DNA of 64,000 nt from JACQFK01 sp964619955 (lineage in GTDB: Bacteria > Planctomycetota > MHYJ01 > JACPRB01): assembly GCA_964619955.1 (NCBI GenBank), contig CAZUJF010000021.1:1-64000 (forward strand). Reading direction: 5' to 3'. Of this stretch, positions 34,821-43,123 are shown one piece after another (position 1 is the stretch's first letter; each line of letters begins with the position of its first letter). The position numbers were made by a program, and so were the translations under genes. The notes beneath the pieces are model-generated. The model was not told where the DNA came from, did no database searches, and saw only the letters and a list, made by a program, of their open reading frames with translations.

Positions 34821-35825
34821 TTAATTCCCCTCCCCGCAGTCGTGCAGCGCGCGCAGCGCGAAGGCCGTGCCCGCGTGGCTGAGGAAGTGCTTGCTGTCCG
34901 TGCTCAGCGAGCGCGTGAACCAGCGGCCGCTCTCGCGCTGATGCGTCTTGAGCCACACGACGCCCTTGCGCAGGCGCTCGTCCGAGGCGGGCACCCCCGC
35001 GAGCCGCGCGATCGTGAGGACGAAGCCCGTGCCGTACCCGTCGCTCGACTCCAAGTCCTGCTCCTTCCCGTCCGTGCGCTTCCACTGGCCCAGTGTCGAC
35101 GTCGCCCAGCCGCCGTCCGGCCGCTGCAGCGCCAGCAGCTCCCCCAGCGTCTTCTCGCGCTCCGCCGGGCTCATGAGGTCCTCCGCGTACTTTGACACCC
35201 AGAGGATCATCGCCCGGTGGTGCAGCATCGTCGGCGGCACCGCCTTCAGGTACTCCCGGGCCTTCTTGAGGCCCTCCTGCGCGGCGGGCGTCGCCGCGTA
35301 GCCCTCGGGCGCGCGCAGCGCCGCCAGCATCGCCACCGTCACGCCGTAGTGGTCGTCCGACTCCAGCGGCGCCCAGTCGCACTTCTCCCAGTTCCAGCCG
35401 CCGTCCGGCCGCTGCAGCGTCCACATCCGGTCCAGCGCCCGCCGCGTCAGCGGGTGCAGCTTCCCGGTCGTCTCCGCGTCGCTGATCGCGAGCCCCTGCG
35501 CGGCGATGATGACGTCCGCGTGATAGCGCGGGCCCTTGGTCTGCTCCCAGCGCACGCTCACCGTCTCCTCGGTGAACTTGCGGACCTCCGCGAACGCGGG
35601 ACGCCGCGACGCGTAGCCCGCCCCCGTCGAGAGATACGCGACGTTCGTGTGGCAGGTCAGGCACTTGCGCTCCTTCTGCCAGAGGACCGACGCCGTGTCG
35701 AGGAAGTCCCGGCCCTTTTCGAGCGAGAACTCCCTCGCCATCGGCTCCTTGGGACTGTTGGGCCCGGGCCCCTTGGCCTCCGGGACCTGGAGCAGCGCGA
35801 GCAATGCCGGCAGGATTCCGATCAT
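34821..35825 (-). CDS. Prenyltransferase/squalene-cyclase-repeat protein with a heme-binding CxxCH
   Basis: After a short signal peptide (MIGILPALLALLQVPEAKG) comes a single c-type heme motif, KCLTCHTN (about residue 55). The rest is an alpha/alpha toroid with QW-type repeats as in squalene-hopene cyclases: LQRPDGGWNWEKCDWAPLES and LQRPDGGWATSTLGQWKRTD, ending AGTAFALRALHDCGEGN. The catalytic DxDD motif of true cyclases is not seen, so it is unlikely to cyclise squalene. Exported heme/repeat fusions of this type occur in planctomycete-like bacteria, with unknown roles. A small cytochrome is encoded just upstream. The last 50 bases are duplicated at 33390. Confidence 0.8.
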   Translation of the reverse strand: MIGILPALLALLQVPEAKGPGPNSPKEPMAREFSLEKGRDFLDTASVLWQKERKCLTCHTNVAYLSTGAGYASRRPAFAEVRKFTEETVSVRWEQTKGPRYHADVIIAAQGLAISDAETTGKLHPLTRRALDRMWTLQRPDGGWNWEKCDWAPLESDDHYGVTVAMLAALRAPEGYAATPAAQEGLKKAREYLKAVPPTMLHHRAMILWVSKYAEDLMSPAEREKTLGELLALQRPDGGWATSTLGQWKRTDGKEQDLESSDGYGTGFVLTIARLAGVPASDERLRKGVVWLKTHQRESGRWFTRSLSTDSKHFLSHAGTAFALRALHDCGEGN

Positions 35826-35876
35826 GGCCGTCTCCTTCAGGGAATCGCTTCAATGAAATCGTTCAAGGGGTGCCAA

Positions 35877-35932
35877 GGCGTGAGGCGGTAGGTGGGCAGG
35901 TCCACGCCCCACGCCTCTCGCCTCTCGCCTGT
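35877..35932. repeat. Inverted 7-base-period array
   Basis: GGCGTGAGGCGGTAGGTGGG faces CCCACGCCTCTCGCCTCTCG, so the heptamer-type units are in opposite orientation on each side of a short core. It lies in the intergenic space upstream of the prenyltransferase-repeat gene and belongs to the same class as 55976-56104. Confidence 0.6.
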
Positions 35933-35955
35933 AACAACCCCTGAACGGTTACGCT

Positions 35956-36315
35956 CTACTTTCCGTCCTTCTGGTGCACGCGGTGGCAGGCCTTGCAGTT
36001 GGCCGCCGTCTTGAGCCGCTCCAGCGCGCCCGCCTTCTTGTCGGCGACGTCCTTCGCCGCGGCCGCGAGCGCCGTGGACTTCTCCTTCCAGCTCTTCGCG
36101 TCCCCCTTGGCGGGCTTCAGGCCGGGCAGCGCCGCGTACAGCTCCGCGAGCTTCCGGGCCTCCTCGTCCGTCCCCTTGCCCCCGACCACCCGGTCGTACA
36201 GCGAGTTCTTGCCCTCGTTCGCCGTCTCCATGATGTCGTGCACGGACCCCGTCTGGGCCGCCCCCAGCAGGACCAGGGCCGCGAGCGCGGCCGCCGCCTT
36301 CCAGCGCCGATTCAT
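35956..36315 (-). CDS. Small exported c-type cytochrome (cytochrome c'-like)
   Basis: The signal peptide MNRRWKAAAALAALVLLGAA precedes about 95 mature residues of predicted helix. The single heme site, NCKACHRVH, is close to the C-terminus, the arrangement of cytochrome c' (CytC_2) four-helix bundles. It could transfer electrons to the heme-bearing repeat protein encoded 130 bases downstream. It follows the ceramidase-like gene by 10 bases, so the three may be co-transcribed from 37663. Confidence 0.85.
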   Translation of the reverse strand: MNRRWKAAAALAALVLLGAAQTGSVHDIMETANEGKNSLYDRVVGGKGTDEEARKLAELYAALPGLKPAKGDAKSWKEKSTALAAAAKDVADKKAGALERLKTAANCKACHRVHQKDGK

Positions 36316-36325
36316 GCGATCTCCT

Positions 36326-37663
36326 CTATTTGTCCGTCACCCGATTCAAAACCCGGAGCGCGCCTTCGAGCAGCTTCTGGCCGCCGTCGGGCGCGAGAAA
36401 ACTCGTCGGCGCCGTCCGCGGCTCGTAGCCGCCCGCCGCGAACGCCTGCGCGGTGCAGACGTAGCCGATGTATTCGTTGGCGAGCTCCACGAACCACGTG
36501 AACTTGTGCGGGGACGCCTCCTTGATGCGAAGGCCGTACTCCACGAAGTACTCCGCGCCGTTGGTCGCGATGCCCAGCGGGCCGATGCGCAGGCCCTGGA
36601 CCTCGCAGTCGACGACCGGCGTCAGCTCGCGCATCCGCGCGACCTGTTTCCGCTCGAGGGCGTAGAGGTCCTCCGGCCCGCTGCCCAGGCCGAACGCGGG
36701 ACGCTCCGCCGCGACGTCGGGCTCGGGGCGGATCCTCACCGGGACCTTCTCGACGGCGCCGGCGTTCGTGAGCGTCTTCAGCCAGCTCATGCCGCCGATC
36801 GTCCGGACCGCCTCGGCCGCGAGCTTGGACCCCATCCGGTCGGAGACCCCGGGGCCGAAGTCGTTCGACGTCGCCTGGTTGTCCACCTGCGTGATGTCCC
36901 CGCAGGCGCCGTTGAGGAAGACCACCCCCGCCGCTTCGCCGTAGACCGCCTTCAGGTGCTTGCGGAGCGGGCCGATGAAGTCCGCCGAGAAAAGGTCGCC
37001 GCCCACGGCGGTGCCGTGGCAGGCGAAGTTGACGACCACGCCCCTGACCGCGCCGCCGGGACTGCGGACGGCGAGCACGCCGACGTCCGGGTCGATGGGC
37101 CCCGCCGGCCGCACGATCTTGGAATGGTGCGGCGTGCCGGGCTTGCCCGGATGCGTGATCTCCCGGCCGTCCTTCATGAGGAAGCGGCGGTTGAACGAGA
37201 TCGTCGCTTCCTTGCCGAGCCCGATGCCGACCTCGCAGACCTGCAACGCCGCCCAGGCGTCCCCGACCGCCTTCGTGATCGCGGCGGCCACCCGCTCCTG
37301 GTAGGCCGGGTCCGCCTCGACGCCGTGGCAGAGGAGCAGGGGGCCGCCCGTGTGCGTGTGGCTCGCGGCGATGAGGACGTTCGTCCCCGGGATCTTCGTC
37401 TGCCGGGCGATGCGCTCGCGCGCCTGCGCCACGGTGACGCCCCCGATGAAGATGCTGTCCACCCCGACGAGCGCGACCGGCACGGTCCCGTCGCTGATCA
37501 CGCAGGCCGTCACGAGCAGGGGGTCGAGCACGCCGCGGGCCGGGACCGCCTTCCAGCCGCCCGGGATGGGCGCCCCGATCTCCGGCGTGATGTCGACCGC
37601 GCCGAAACCCGCCCGGACCTCGCCCGGGGCCTGCAGGAGGAGACAGCAGAGCGCGAAGATCAT
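36326..37663 (-). CDS. Neutral/alkaline ceramidase-like secreted protein (copy 1)
   Basis: ATG 37663 is chosen for the AGGAGT site upstream. A signal peptide (MIFALCCLLLQAPG) is followed by the family hallmark VRAGFGAVDITPEIGAPIPG. Other conserved parts are VIGGVTVAQAR-like text, ASHTHTGGPLLLCHG (metal-binding His) and VNFACHGTAVGGDLFSADF. The family includes non-lysosomal ceramidases, but most bacterial members of this short form (about 445 residues) have no tested substrate. A paralogue lies at 41603-42940, and one 125-bp stretch is almost identical between the two. Confidence 0.85.
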   Translation of the reverse strand: MIFALCCLLLQAPGEVRAGFGAVDITPEIGAPIPGGWKAVPARGVLDPLLVTACVISDGTVPVALVGVDSIFIGGVTVAQARERIARQTKIPGTNVLIAASHTHTGGPLLLCHGVEADPAYQERVAAAITKAVGDAWAALQVCEVGIGLGKEATISFNRRFLMKDGREITHPGKPGTPHHSKIVRPAGPIDPDVGVLAVRSPGGAVRGVVVNFACHGTAVGGDLFSADFIGPLRKHLKAVYGEAAGVVFLNGACGDITQVDNQATSNDFGPGVSDRMGSKLAAEAVRTIGGMSWLKTLTNAGAVEKVPVRIRPEPDVAAERPAFGLGSGPEDLYALERKQVARMRELTPVVDCEVQGLRIGPLGIATNGAEYFVEYGLRIKEASPHKFTWFVELANEYIGYVCTAQAFAAGGYEPRTAPTSFLAPDGGQKLLEGALRVLNRVTDK

Positions 37664-37753
37664 CCGAACTCCTTCATGAGACCGTACGCGCATCCTCGCA
37701 GGTTCGGGGTCCGGGAGGGAGTTAATGATGTACTGTATGTTTTTGGGTTATGT

Positions 37754-37768
37754 GTAGTGTTATACTAC
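37754..37768. promoter_or_regulatory. Palindrome GTAGT-N5-ACTAC before the LysR gene
   Basis: Perfect 5-bp arms overlap TATACT (37761-37766), a likely -10 element. The LysR ATG is at 37773, so the transcript may be leaderless. The site suits autoregulation and control of the divergent ceramidase-like gene. Confidence 0.45.
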
Positions 37769-37772
37769 AGCC

Positions 37773-38705
37773 ATGTGCCCCCCCGACGCGGCCCCCCCGG
37801 CGTACAAGGACATCACGCTGCGCCAGCTCCGCAGTTTCTGCGAGACGGCGCGGCTGGGCAGCCTGACGGCGGCGGCGCGGGAGCTGCGCCTGGCGCACCC
37901 CACGGTCTGGAAGCAGGTGCACGCGCTGGAGGACCACTTCGGGGTGCGCCTCGTGGAGCCGCACGTGCGGGGCTGCCGGCTCACCGACGAGGGCCGCGTG
38001 CTCGCCGAGCTCGCGAGCCCGCTCGTCACGGACATCGACCGCCTGCGCGCCCAGTTCGGCACGGAGCGGACGCGCCTCGGCAGCAAGCTGGGCGTGGCGT
38101 CGTCCTCGCGCATCCTCATCGAGGCGCTGCCGGAGGTCGTCGGGGACTTCATGCGCGGGCATCCGGAGGTCCAGGTCTCGCTGCGGCAGATGGAGGATCC
38201 CATCGTGGCGGACGCGGTCGAGTCGGGCGAGGCGGACCTGGGGCTGACCGCGAGCAACATCGATCCCGAGACGCGGCCGCTGCTTGCGAGCGCGCTCTGC
38301 TGCCGCGTGGAGATGACCCTGATCGCCCCGCTGGGGCATCCGATCACGAAGCGGCGCAGCGTGGGGCCCTCGGACGTGGGCCGCTGGCCGCTCGTGAACT
38401 CGCGCGACAGCTTCCGCGACCCCGCGATCAACGCGCAGCTGGAGCGCCACGACGTCTTCCGCGGGCAGCCTCGCCGGGTGGAGGCCTTCGCGGGCAACAC
38501 CATCCAGGAGTACGTGCGCCGCGGCTACGGGCTGGGCCTCATCGCGCTCTGGCGCTCCCCGAAGGCGCTGCCGGGCCTCTGGCAGCGTCCGATGGGCCGC
38601 TGGTTCGGCCGGGTCTCCGTCTACGTGATCACGAAGAAGCGCCCGAAGCGCGAGGCCCTCGTCCGCGCCTTCATGGACTGCTTCCAGAAGCGCCACGACG
38701 CCTGA
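37773..38705 (+). CDS. LysR-family transcriptional regulator
   Basis: The N-terminal winged helix reads LRQLRSFCETARLGSLTAAA, ELRLAHPTVWKQVHALEDHF, GVRLVEPHVRGCRLTDEGRV, standard for LysR. The effector domain follows (SSSRILIEALPEVVGDFMRG, EADLGLTASNIDPETRPLLA). It resembles the CysB/Cbl branch. The gene is divergent from ceramidase-like copy 1 with a 109-base gap containing a palindrome, so copy 1 and its cytochrome neighbours are the most likely targets (inference). The effector is unknown. Confidence 0.9.
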   Translation: MCPPDAAPPAYKDITLRQLRSFCETARLGSLTAAARELRLAHPTVWKQVHALEDHFGVRLVEPHVRGCRLTDEGRVLAELASPLVTDIDRLRAQFGTERTRLGSKLGVASSSRILIEALPEVVGDFMRGHPEVQVSLRQMEDPIVADAVESGEADLGLTASNIDPETRPLLASALCCRVEMTLIAPLGHPITKRRSVGPSDVGRWPLVNSRDSFRDPAINAQLERHDVFRGQPRRVEAFAGNTIQEYVRRGYGLGLIALWRSPKALPGLWQRPMGRWFGRVSVYVITKKRPKREALVRAFMDCFQKRHDA

Positions 38706-38706
38706 G

Positions 38707-40305
38707 TCATTCGGGAAGCTCCGCCAGCCCTGCGTCGTCGAACGCGCAGCGGTCGCTTTCCGCCGGCTGGGCCGCCGCGGCGGGCATGAACTGGAGCCGG
38801 GCCGCGGACGGCGGGACTTCCACGAGGCCGAAGAGTTCCCGCCAGCCTTCGGCGTCGGCCGGGCCTCCGGCGACGAAGCGGCGGTTGCGGGCGTGGGCGG
38901 TCCATTGGCCGGAGGCCGTCTTCCAGCCGACGATCAGGGAGGCCAGGCCGCGGCCCTCGGACTTCACGCGCAGCCGGACGGCGTAGCTGCGGCCCGGCTG
39001 GACCTCGATGCTGCGGCCGATGACCCCTTCGAGCATGCCGCGGAGTTCGACGCGGCCCTCGGCGCTTTTGAAATTCCCCTTGGAGCCCTCGGCCTGCCAG
39101 GTGAACCAGCCGTCCGGCGCCGCCCCGGGGGTCGAGGCCCGGGCGAAGTCGCCGTTCTCGATCAGGTTCGCCGGGGCGGGGCGCCGCGCGAAGAGCTCCC
39201 GCGCGCAGGCGGCGGGATCCCGGGCGCGGCGGAGGGCGGCGAGGATGCCGGGGAAACGGTCCGGCCACATCGGCGTCTTCGATCCGCCGGCGGGCCACCA
39301 GCGGGCCTGCTCGCCGTAGAGCCAGACGAGTCCGTCGCTCGCCGCGAGGGCGGATCCGGTGTTGGCCGTGAGCCGCGCGGCGGCGCTGCTGCCCGTGTGA
39401 TCGATGTGCCAGGGGTTGCCGGGCGGATTCACGTAGGCGTCCAGGTAGAGGCTCTGGCCGATCAGGAACTGCCGGTTCACCTTCTCTCGGTGTTCCGGGG
39501 CGAGGAATTCGGGCAGGCGGAGCCGCAGCCGGGTGAACGCCGCGTCGTATTCCGCCGGGGAGTTCGCCCGGTAGCCGATGTCCTCCGTCCCTTCGATGAC
39601 GCGCAGCTCCGGGGGCAGGACGTCGAGCCAGCCGTTGACGAAGGCGGGCTGCAGGCCGTAGGTGTCGGTCGTCAGCGCCGTCTCGAGGTCGCCGCTGTCG
39701 AGGAGGCCCAGCATGTCCGAGAAGAGGCGGTAGCTGAAGATCCGGAGGGCCGGGAACTCCTGGCGGACGGCCTCCATGACCTCGCGGCCCCGCTTCCGGG
39801 CCTGGACGACGTACTCGGCGAACGTGTGGCGGTCCCGTTCCGCCTGCGCGCGGTAGAGGAACTGCGAATGGGGCTTCACGTAGGGCTCCGCGTCATAGAG
39901 CAGCCCGCGGAGGCCCCCCTGGCGCGCGAGCCGCGCGAGCAGGCGCCAGTGGTTGACGACCTCCTCCCAGGCGCGGTCGTCGAACCAGTCCACGTTGCCG
40001 GGATTGGCGTAGAGCATCAGGTAGTTCTCGCGGCAGGTCTTCGGCGCCGCGGCTTTCAGGTGGGCGAGCGCCGGGGCGAAGTCCTCCCAGCGCCAGGCCT
40101 CGCGCGAGAACGCGTTCCGGGCGTCCCGTTCCTCCGGCCCGCGCACCGGCCGGATCGTGGTGCCTTCAAAGATCCCCCAGCCTTCGAAGACGGCCAGGCC
40201 CTCGCGGAACTGCCGGGGGCCGGGGGAATCCCAGCCGGTGGCGACGAGCGGGATGCGGGCGGGCTCGGCCGTCTGGACGGCGAGGGTCAGCAGGAGTGAA
40301 AGCAT
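38707..40305 (-). CDS. Secreted glycosidase-like protein with C-terminal carbohydrate-binding-type domain
   Basis: ATG 40305 has GGAGGAC 6 bases upstream. After a signal peptide (MLSLLLTLAVQTAEPA) the first 380 residues look like a TIM barrel, with strand-end acidic residues in GLRGLLYDAEPYVKPHSQF and ALTTDTYGLQ. The last 150 residues (NLIENGDFARA, then SIEVQPGRSYAVRLRVKSEG and CAFDDAGL) are a jelly-roll CBM-like domain of the NGDFE type. The overall shape is that of an unclassified glycoside hydrolase; the family and substrate are not identified. It converges on the LysR gene with 1 base between stops. Confidence 0.6.
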   Translation of the reverse strand: MLSLLLTLAVQTAEPARIPLVATGWDSPGPRQFREGLAVFEGWGIFEGTTIRPVRGPEERDARNAFSREAWRWEDFAPALAHLKAAAPKTCRENYLMLYANPGNVDWFDDRAWEEVVNHWRLLARLARQGGLRGLLYDAEPYVKPHSQFLYRAQAERDRHTFAEYVVQARKRGREVMEAVRQEFPALRIFSYRLFSDMLGLLDSGDLETALTTDTYGLQPAFVNGWLDVLPPELRVIEGTEDIGYRANSPAEYDAAFTRLRLRLPEFLAPEHREKVNRQFLIGQSLYLDAYVNPPGNPWHIDHTGSSAAARLTANTGSALAASDGLVWLYGEQARWWPAGGSKTPMWPDRFPGILAALRRARDPAACARELFARRPAPANLIENGDFARASTPGAAPDGWFTWQAEGSKGNFKSAEGRVELRGMLEGVIGRSIEVQPGRSYAVRLRVKSEGRGLASLIVGWKTASGQWTAHARNRRFVAGGPADAEGWRELFGLVEVPPSAARLQFMPAAAAQPAESDRCAFDDAGLAELPE

Positions 40306-40331
40306 CGGTCGTCCTCCGGGAGGATAGTTTA

Positions 40332-40359
40332 TTGCAAAAGATCGAAATACGGCTACACT
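40332..40359 (+). promoter_or_regulatory. Predicted promoter of the MFS gene
   Basis: TTGCAA (40332-40337) and TACACT (40354-40359) are spaced by 16 bases, 22 bases before ATG 40382. The AT-rich patch is conspicuous in GC-rich surroundings. Confidence 0.5.
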
Positions 40360-40381
40360 TTGTGCTTCGCAAAGGGGGGCC

Positions 40382-41542
40382 ATGACGTATCTGCAGCTGT
40401 TCCTGGTCGTGTCGCTGCCCCTCATGGGGCTGGTCTACGCGCTGCTCGGCGGGCTGAAGCTGCCGCTGGCGGAGCGGCTGCAGCTCGACGAGGCCCGCGT
40501 CGGCAGACTGGTCGGCGCCTTCGGCATGATGGTGGGGCCCACGATCATGGCCTGCGGCTTCCTCACGGACGCCGTCGGCCGCAAGGGCGTCTTCGTCACG
40601 GGCATGGCGCTCATCGCGCTCGCCGTCTTCATGCTCGCGAAAGCCCGGACCTACAAGGCGGTCTTCGTCGCCGTCCTGCTGCTCGGCGCGGGCTGGTCGG
40701 GCACGGTGAACGTCGCCAACGTGCTCATGCGGATCTCCGTGCCCCAGGAGCGCCTGACGCAGGCGATGAATTTCTACGACTTCATCTTCGGCTTCGGCGC
40801 CTTCGCCGCGCCCTTCATCCTGGGGCTGCTCCTCAAACGCCGCGGCTTCGGCAACGGCCTCTCCCTGCTCGGGGGCCTCATGCTGGTGCCCGTCGTGATG
40901 GGCGTCGGGGCCCCCATGAACCCCGACGTCGCCGCCGGCCCTGCGACGGCGGCCGCCGGTCTCGGCAGTCTCTTCTCGAGCAAGCTCTTCTGGGTTGCCG
41001 GGCTCGCGTTCCTCTTCTACGTGCCCATCGAGAGCTCCGTCGCCGGCTGGGCGACCACGCTCGTCACCAAGCAGGGGCCCGGCGGGGAGCGGGCGGCCGC
41101 CCTGGCCCTTTCCGGCTTCTGGTTCGCGTTCATGGGCAGCCGCCTGCTCGTCGCGGGGGTCGGGCTTCACGGGTACGAACGTGCCTTCATTTTCTACCTC
41201 GCCATCGCCTGCGTCTTGCTGATGATCCTGCTCGTCACCGCGCGGGGCCGGCTGCCCGTCGTCGGCGCGGTGATCCTCTGCGGCTCCGCCTGCGGGCCCG
41301 TCTTCCCGACGCTGATCGGCGTGTACCTCACGGGGGTCGACGCCGGCCTCTTGGGCCGTGCCGTCGGCTTCTTCTTCGCGTTCGCGTCCATCGGCTGGAC
41401 CCTGATCCCGGCGCTGATCGGGATGGCGGCGCGGAAGACGGACGACATCCAGCGCGGCTTCCGTGTGTCGGTCGCCTCCGCCGTCGTCTTTGCGGCCCTC
41501 TCGGGGCTGCTCTGGACGATGAAGGAAGTTCGAATATATTAA
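40382..41542 (+). CDS. Major facilitator superfamily transporter
   Basis: The 386-residue protein has twelve predicted membrane helices. The loop 2-3 motif appears as GFLTDAVGRKGVFVTGMALI, a form of the MFS signature GxxxDxxGRR. The N-terminal GLKLPLAERLQLDEARVGRL and the C-terminal VFPTLIGVYLTGVDAGLLGR resemble sugar-transporting MFS members of the FucP type. It may carry a monosaccharide or glycan fragment, given the secreted hydrolase-like protein encoded divergently. Confidence 0.85.
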   Translation: MTYLQLFLVVSLPLMGLVYALLGGLKLPLAERLQLDEARVGRLVGAFGMMVGPTIMACGFLTDAVGRKGVFVTGMALIALAVFMLAKARTYKAVFVAVLLLGAGWSGTVNVANVLMRISVPQERLTQAMNFYDFIFGFGAFAAPFILGLLLKRRGFGNGLSLLGGLMLVPVVMGVGAPMNPDVAAGPATAAAGLGSLFSSKLFWVAGLAFLFYVPIESSVAGWATTLVTKQGPGGERAAALALSGFWFAFMGSRLLVAGVGLHGYERAFIFYLAIACVLLMILLVTARGRLPVVGAVILCGSACGPVFPTLIGVYLTGVDAGLLGRAVGFFFAFASIGWTLIPALIGMAARKTDDIQRGFRVSVASAVVFAALSGLLWTMKEVRIY

Positions 41543-41583
41543 TTCTCTGGGTTGTACCCTTCGGGCTCAACCCACAGGATTAA
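41539..41583. terminator. Bidirectional hairpin between converging genes
   Basis: TTAATTCTCTGGGTTG with an inner CCC faces GGG and CAACCCACAGGATTAA across a 3-base TTC loop. It sits between the MFS stop (41542) and the ceramidase-like copy 2 stop (41603), and its A/T-rich feet suit termination on both strands. Confidence 0.6.
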
Positions 41584-41602
41584 AGTAGATTCACCACCAG
41601 GC

Positions 41603-42940
41603 TCATTTCGCCGCGAGCCGCTGCAGCACCCGCAGCCCGCCCTCGAGCAGCTTCTGGCCGCCGTCGATCTCGAGTTTGCTGGTCGTCGAGGTCCGGGTCT
41701 CGAAGCCCCCGGTCAGCAGCGCCTGCGGGGTGGGCACGTAGCCGAGGTATTCGTTGGCCATGCCCGCGAACCAGGTGAACGCGTGCGGGGAGGCCTGCTT
41801 GAGGCGGAGGCCGTACTCCGCGAAGGCGGCCCCGCCGTGGGCGGCGATGCCGAGCGGGCCGATGCGGAGGCCCTGGACCTCGCAGTCCAGGACCGGCGTC
41901 GCCGCGCGCTCGCGGGCGATCCGCTGCCGCTCGGCGGCGAAGTGCTCCTCCATGCCGCTCCCGAGGCCGAAGGCGGGACGTTCGGCATCGACGTCGGGCT
42001 CGGGGCGGATCTTCACGGGGACCGTTTCCACGGCGACGCCGGTCGAAAGCGTCGTCATCCAGGTCAGGCCGCCGATCACGCGGACCGCCTCCGCCGCCAG
42101 CTTCGAGCCCATGCGGTCGGCGAGCGCGGGGCCGAAGTCGCCGGACTTGGCCAGGTTGTCCACCTGGGTGATGTCCCCGCAGGCGCCGTTGAGGAAGACC
42201 ACCTGCACGGCATCGCCGTAGGCCGCCTTGAGGTGTTTGCGGAGGGCGCCCGGGTAGTCGGCCGAGAAGCGGTCGCCGCCCACCACGGTGCCGTGGCAGG
42301 AGAAGTTGACGACCACGCCGCTGACCGCGCCGCCGGGGCTGCGCACGGCGAGCAGGCCGAGGTCGGGGTCGACGGGCCCCGCGGGGCGCACGATCTTGGA
42401 ATGATGTGGCGTGCCGGGTTTGCCCGGATGCGTGATCTCCCGGCCGTCCTTCATGAGGAAGCGGCGGTTGAACGAGATCGTCGCTTCCTTGCCGAGCCCG
42501 ATGCCGACCTCGACGGGTTTGAGCGCGGCCCAGGCGTCCCCGACGGCCTTCGCGATCGCGTCCGCCACCCGGTCCTGGTAGGCGGGGTCGGGCTCGACGC
42601 CGTGGCAGAGGTGGAGGGGGCCGCCCGTGGTGATGTGGCTCGCGGCGACGAGCACGTGCGCGCCCGGGATCGGGGTGTTCTTCGCGATGCGTTCGCGGGC
42701 GCGCTTCACGACGGGTGCGCCGATGAAGAGCGTGTCGACGCCGACGATCGCCAGCGGCGTGCGGCCGTCGCTGATCACGCAGGCGGTCGCGAAAATCGGA
42801 TCGAGCACGCCCTTGGACGCGAGGGGTTTCCAGTGGCCGGGGATGACCGCGCCGGGCTCCGGGGTGATGTCGGCCGCGCCGAAACCCGCCCGGACCTCGC
42901 CCTGGACGGCCAGCAGGCCGCAAAGAAGGGTGGTAAGCAT
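41603..42940 (-). CDS. Neutral/alkaline ceramidase-like secreted protein (copy 2)
   Basis: This is a paralogue of the gene at 36326-37663 with the same length and layout: signal MLTTLLCGLLAVQ, VRAGFGAADITPEPGAVIPG, ASHITTGGPLHLCHG in place of SHTHTGG, and VNFSCHGTVVGGDRFSADY. The His to Ile change in the metal-binding loop of copy 2 (SHIT instead of SHTH) could alter or remove catalysis. The segment 42388-42512 differs from 37111-37235 at only three of 125 bases, although the genes diverge elsewhere. Start ATG 42940 matches the paralogue N-terminus. Confidence 0.83.
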   Translation of the reverse strand: MLTTLLCGLLAVQGEVRAGFGAADITPEPGAVIPGHWKPLASKGVLDPIFATACVISDGRTPLAIVGVDTLFIGAPVVKRARERIAKNTPIPGAHVLVAASHITTGGPLHLCHGVEPDPAYQDRVADAIAKAVGDAWAALKPVEVGIGLGKEATISFNRRFLMKDGREITHPGKPGTPHHSKIVRPAGPVDPDLGLLAVRSPGGAVSGVVVNFSCHGTVVGGDRFSADYPGALRKHLKAAYGDAVQVVFLNGACGDITQVDNLAKSGDFGPALADRMGSKLAAEAVRVIGGLTWMTTLSTGVAVETVPVKIRPEPDVDAERPAFGLGSGMEEHFAAERQRIARERAATPVLDCEVQGLRIGPLGIAAHGGAAFAEYGLRLKQASPHAFTWFAGMANEYLGYVPTPQALLTGGFETRTSTTSKLEIDGGQKLLEGGLRVLQRLAAK

Positions 42941-43009
42941 CCTGGAGACGCTACGATTTCCGCGGCCGGGACGGGACTCTAAACTAATGCTAGATCTTGC
43001 GGCAAGCAC

Positions 43010-43123
43010 CGTAGCTCAAGACTACAGCAGGGGCGGACCCGGACGACGAGGGTTCGATCCCGTTTCGGCCCCCCGCGCGGGCCGATTTGTGCTAGACTGC
43101 CGCGTTTCCGCGGAACTTTGCCC
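43010..43123. other. Intergenic segment with a tRNA-like sequence
   Basis: GTAGCTCAAG (43011-43020) and GGTTCGATCCCGTTTCGG (43051-43068) look like tRNA D-arm and T-arm text, but no acceptor stem pairs and the spacing is short. I read this as a decayed tRNA or chance similarity. The helicase start follows at 43124. Confidence 0.25.

Noticed and set aside
34821..35825. True squalene-hopene cyclase
   Set aside because: No DxDD catalytic motif, half the usual length, and a c-type heme motif near the N-terminus.
43005..43075. A tRNA gene before the helicase
   Set aside because: D-arm-like and T-arm-like strings are present, but the acceptor stem cannot pair, the T-stem has mismatches and there is no anticodon arm of normal size. 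At most it is a decayed fragment.
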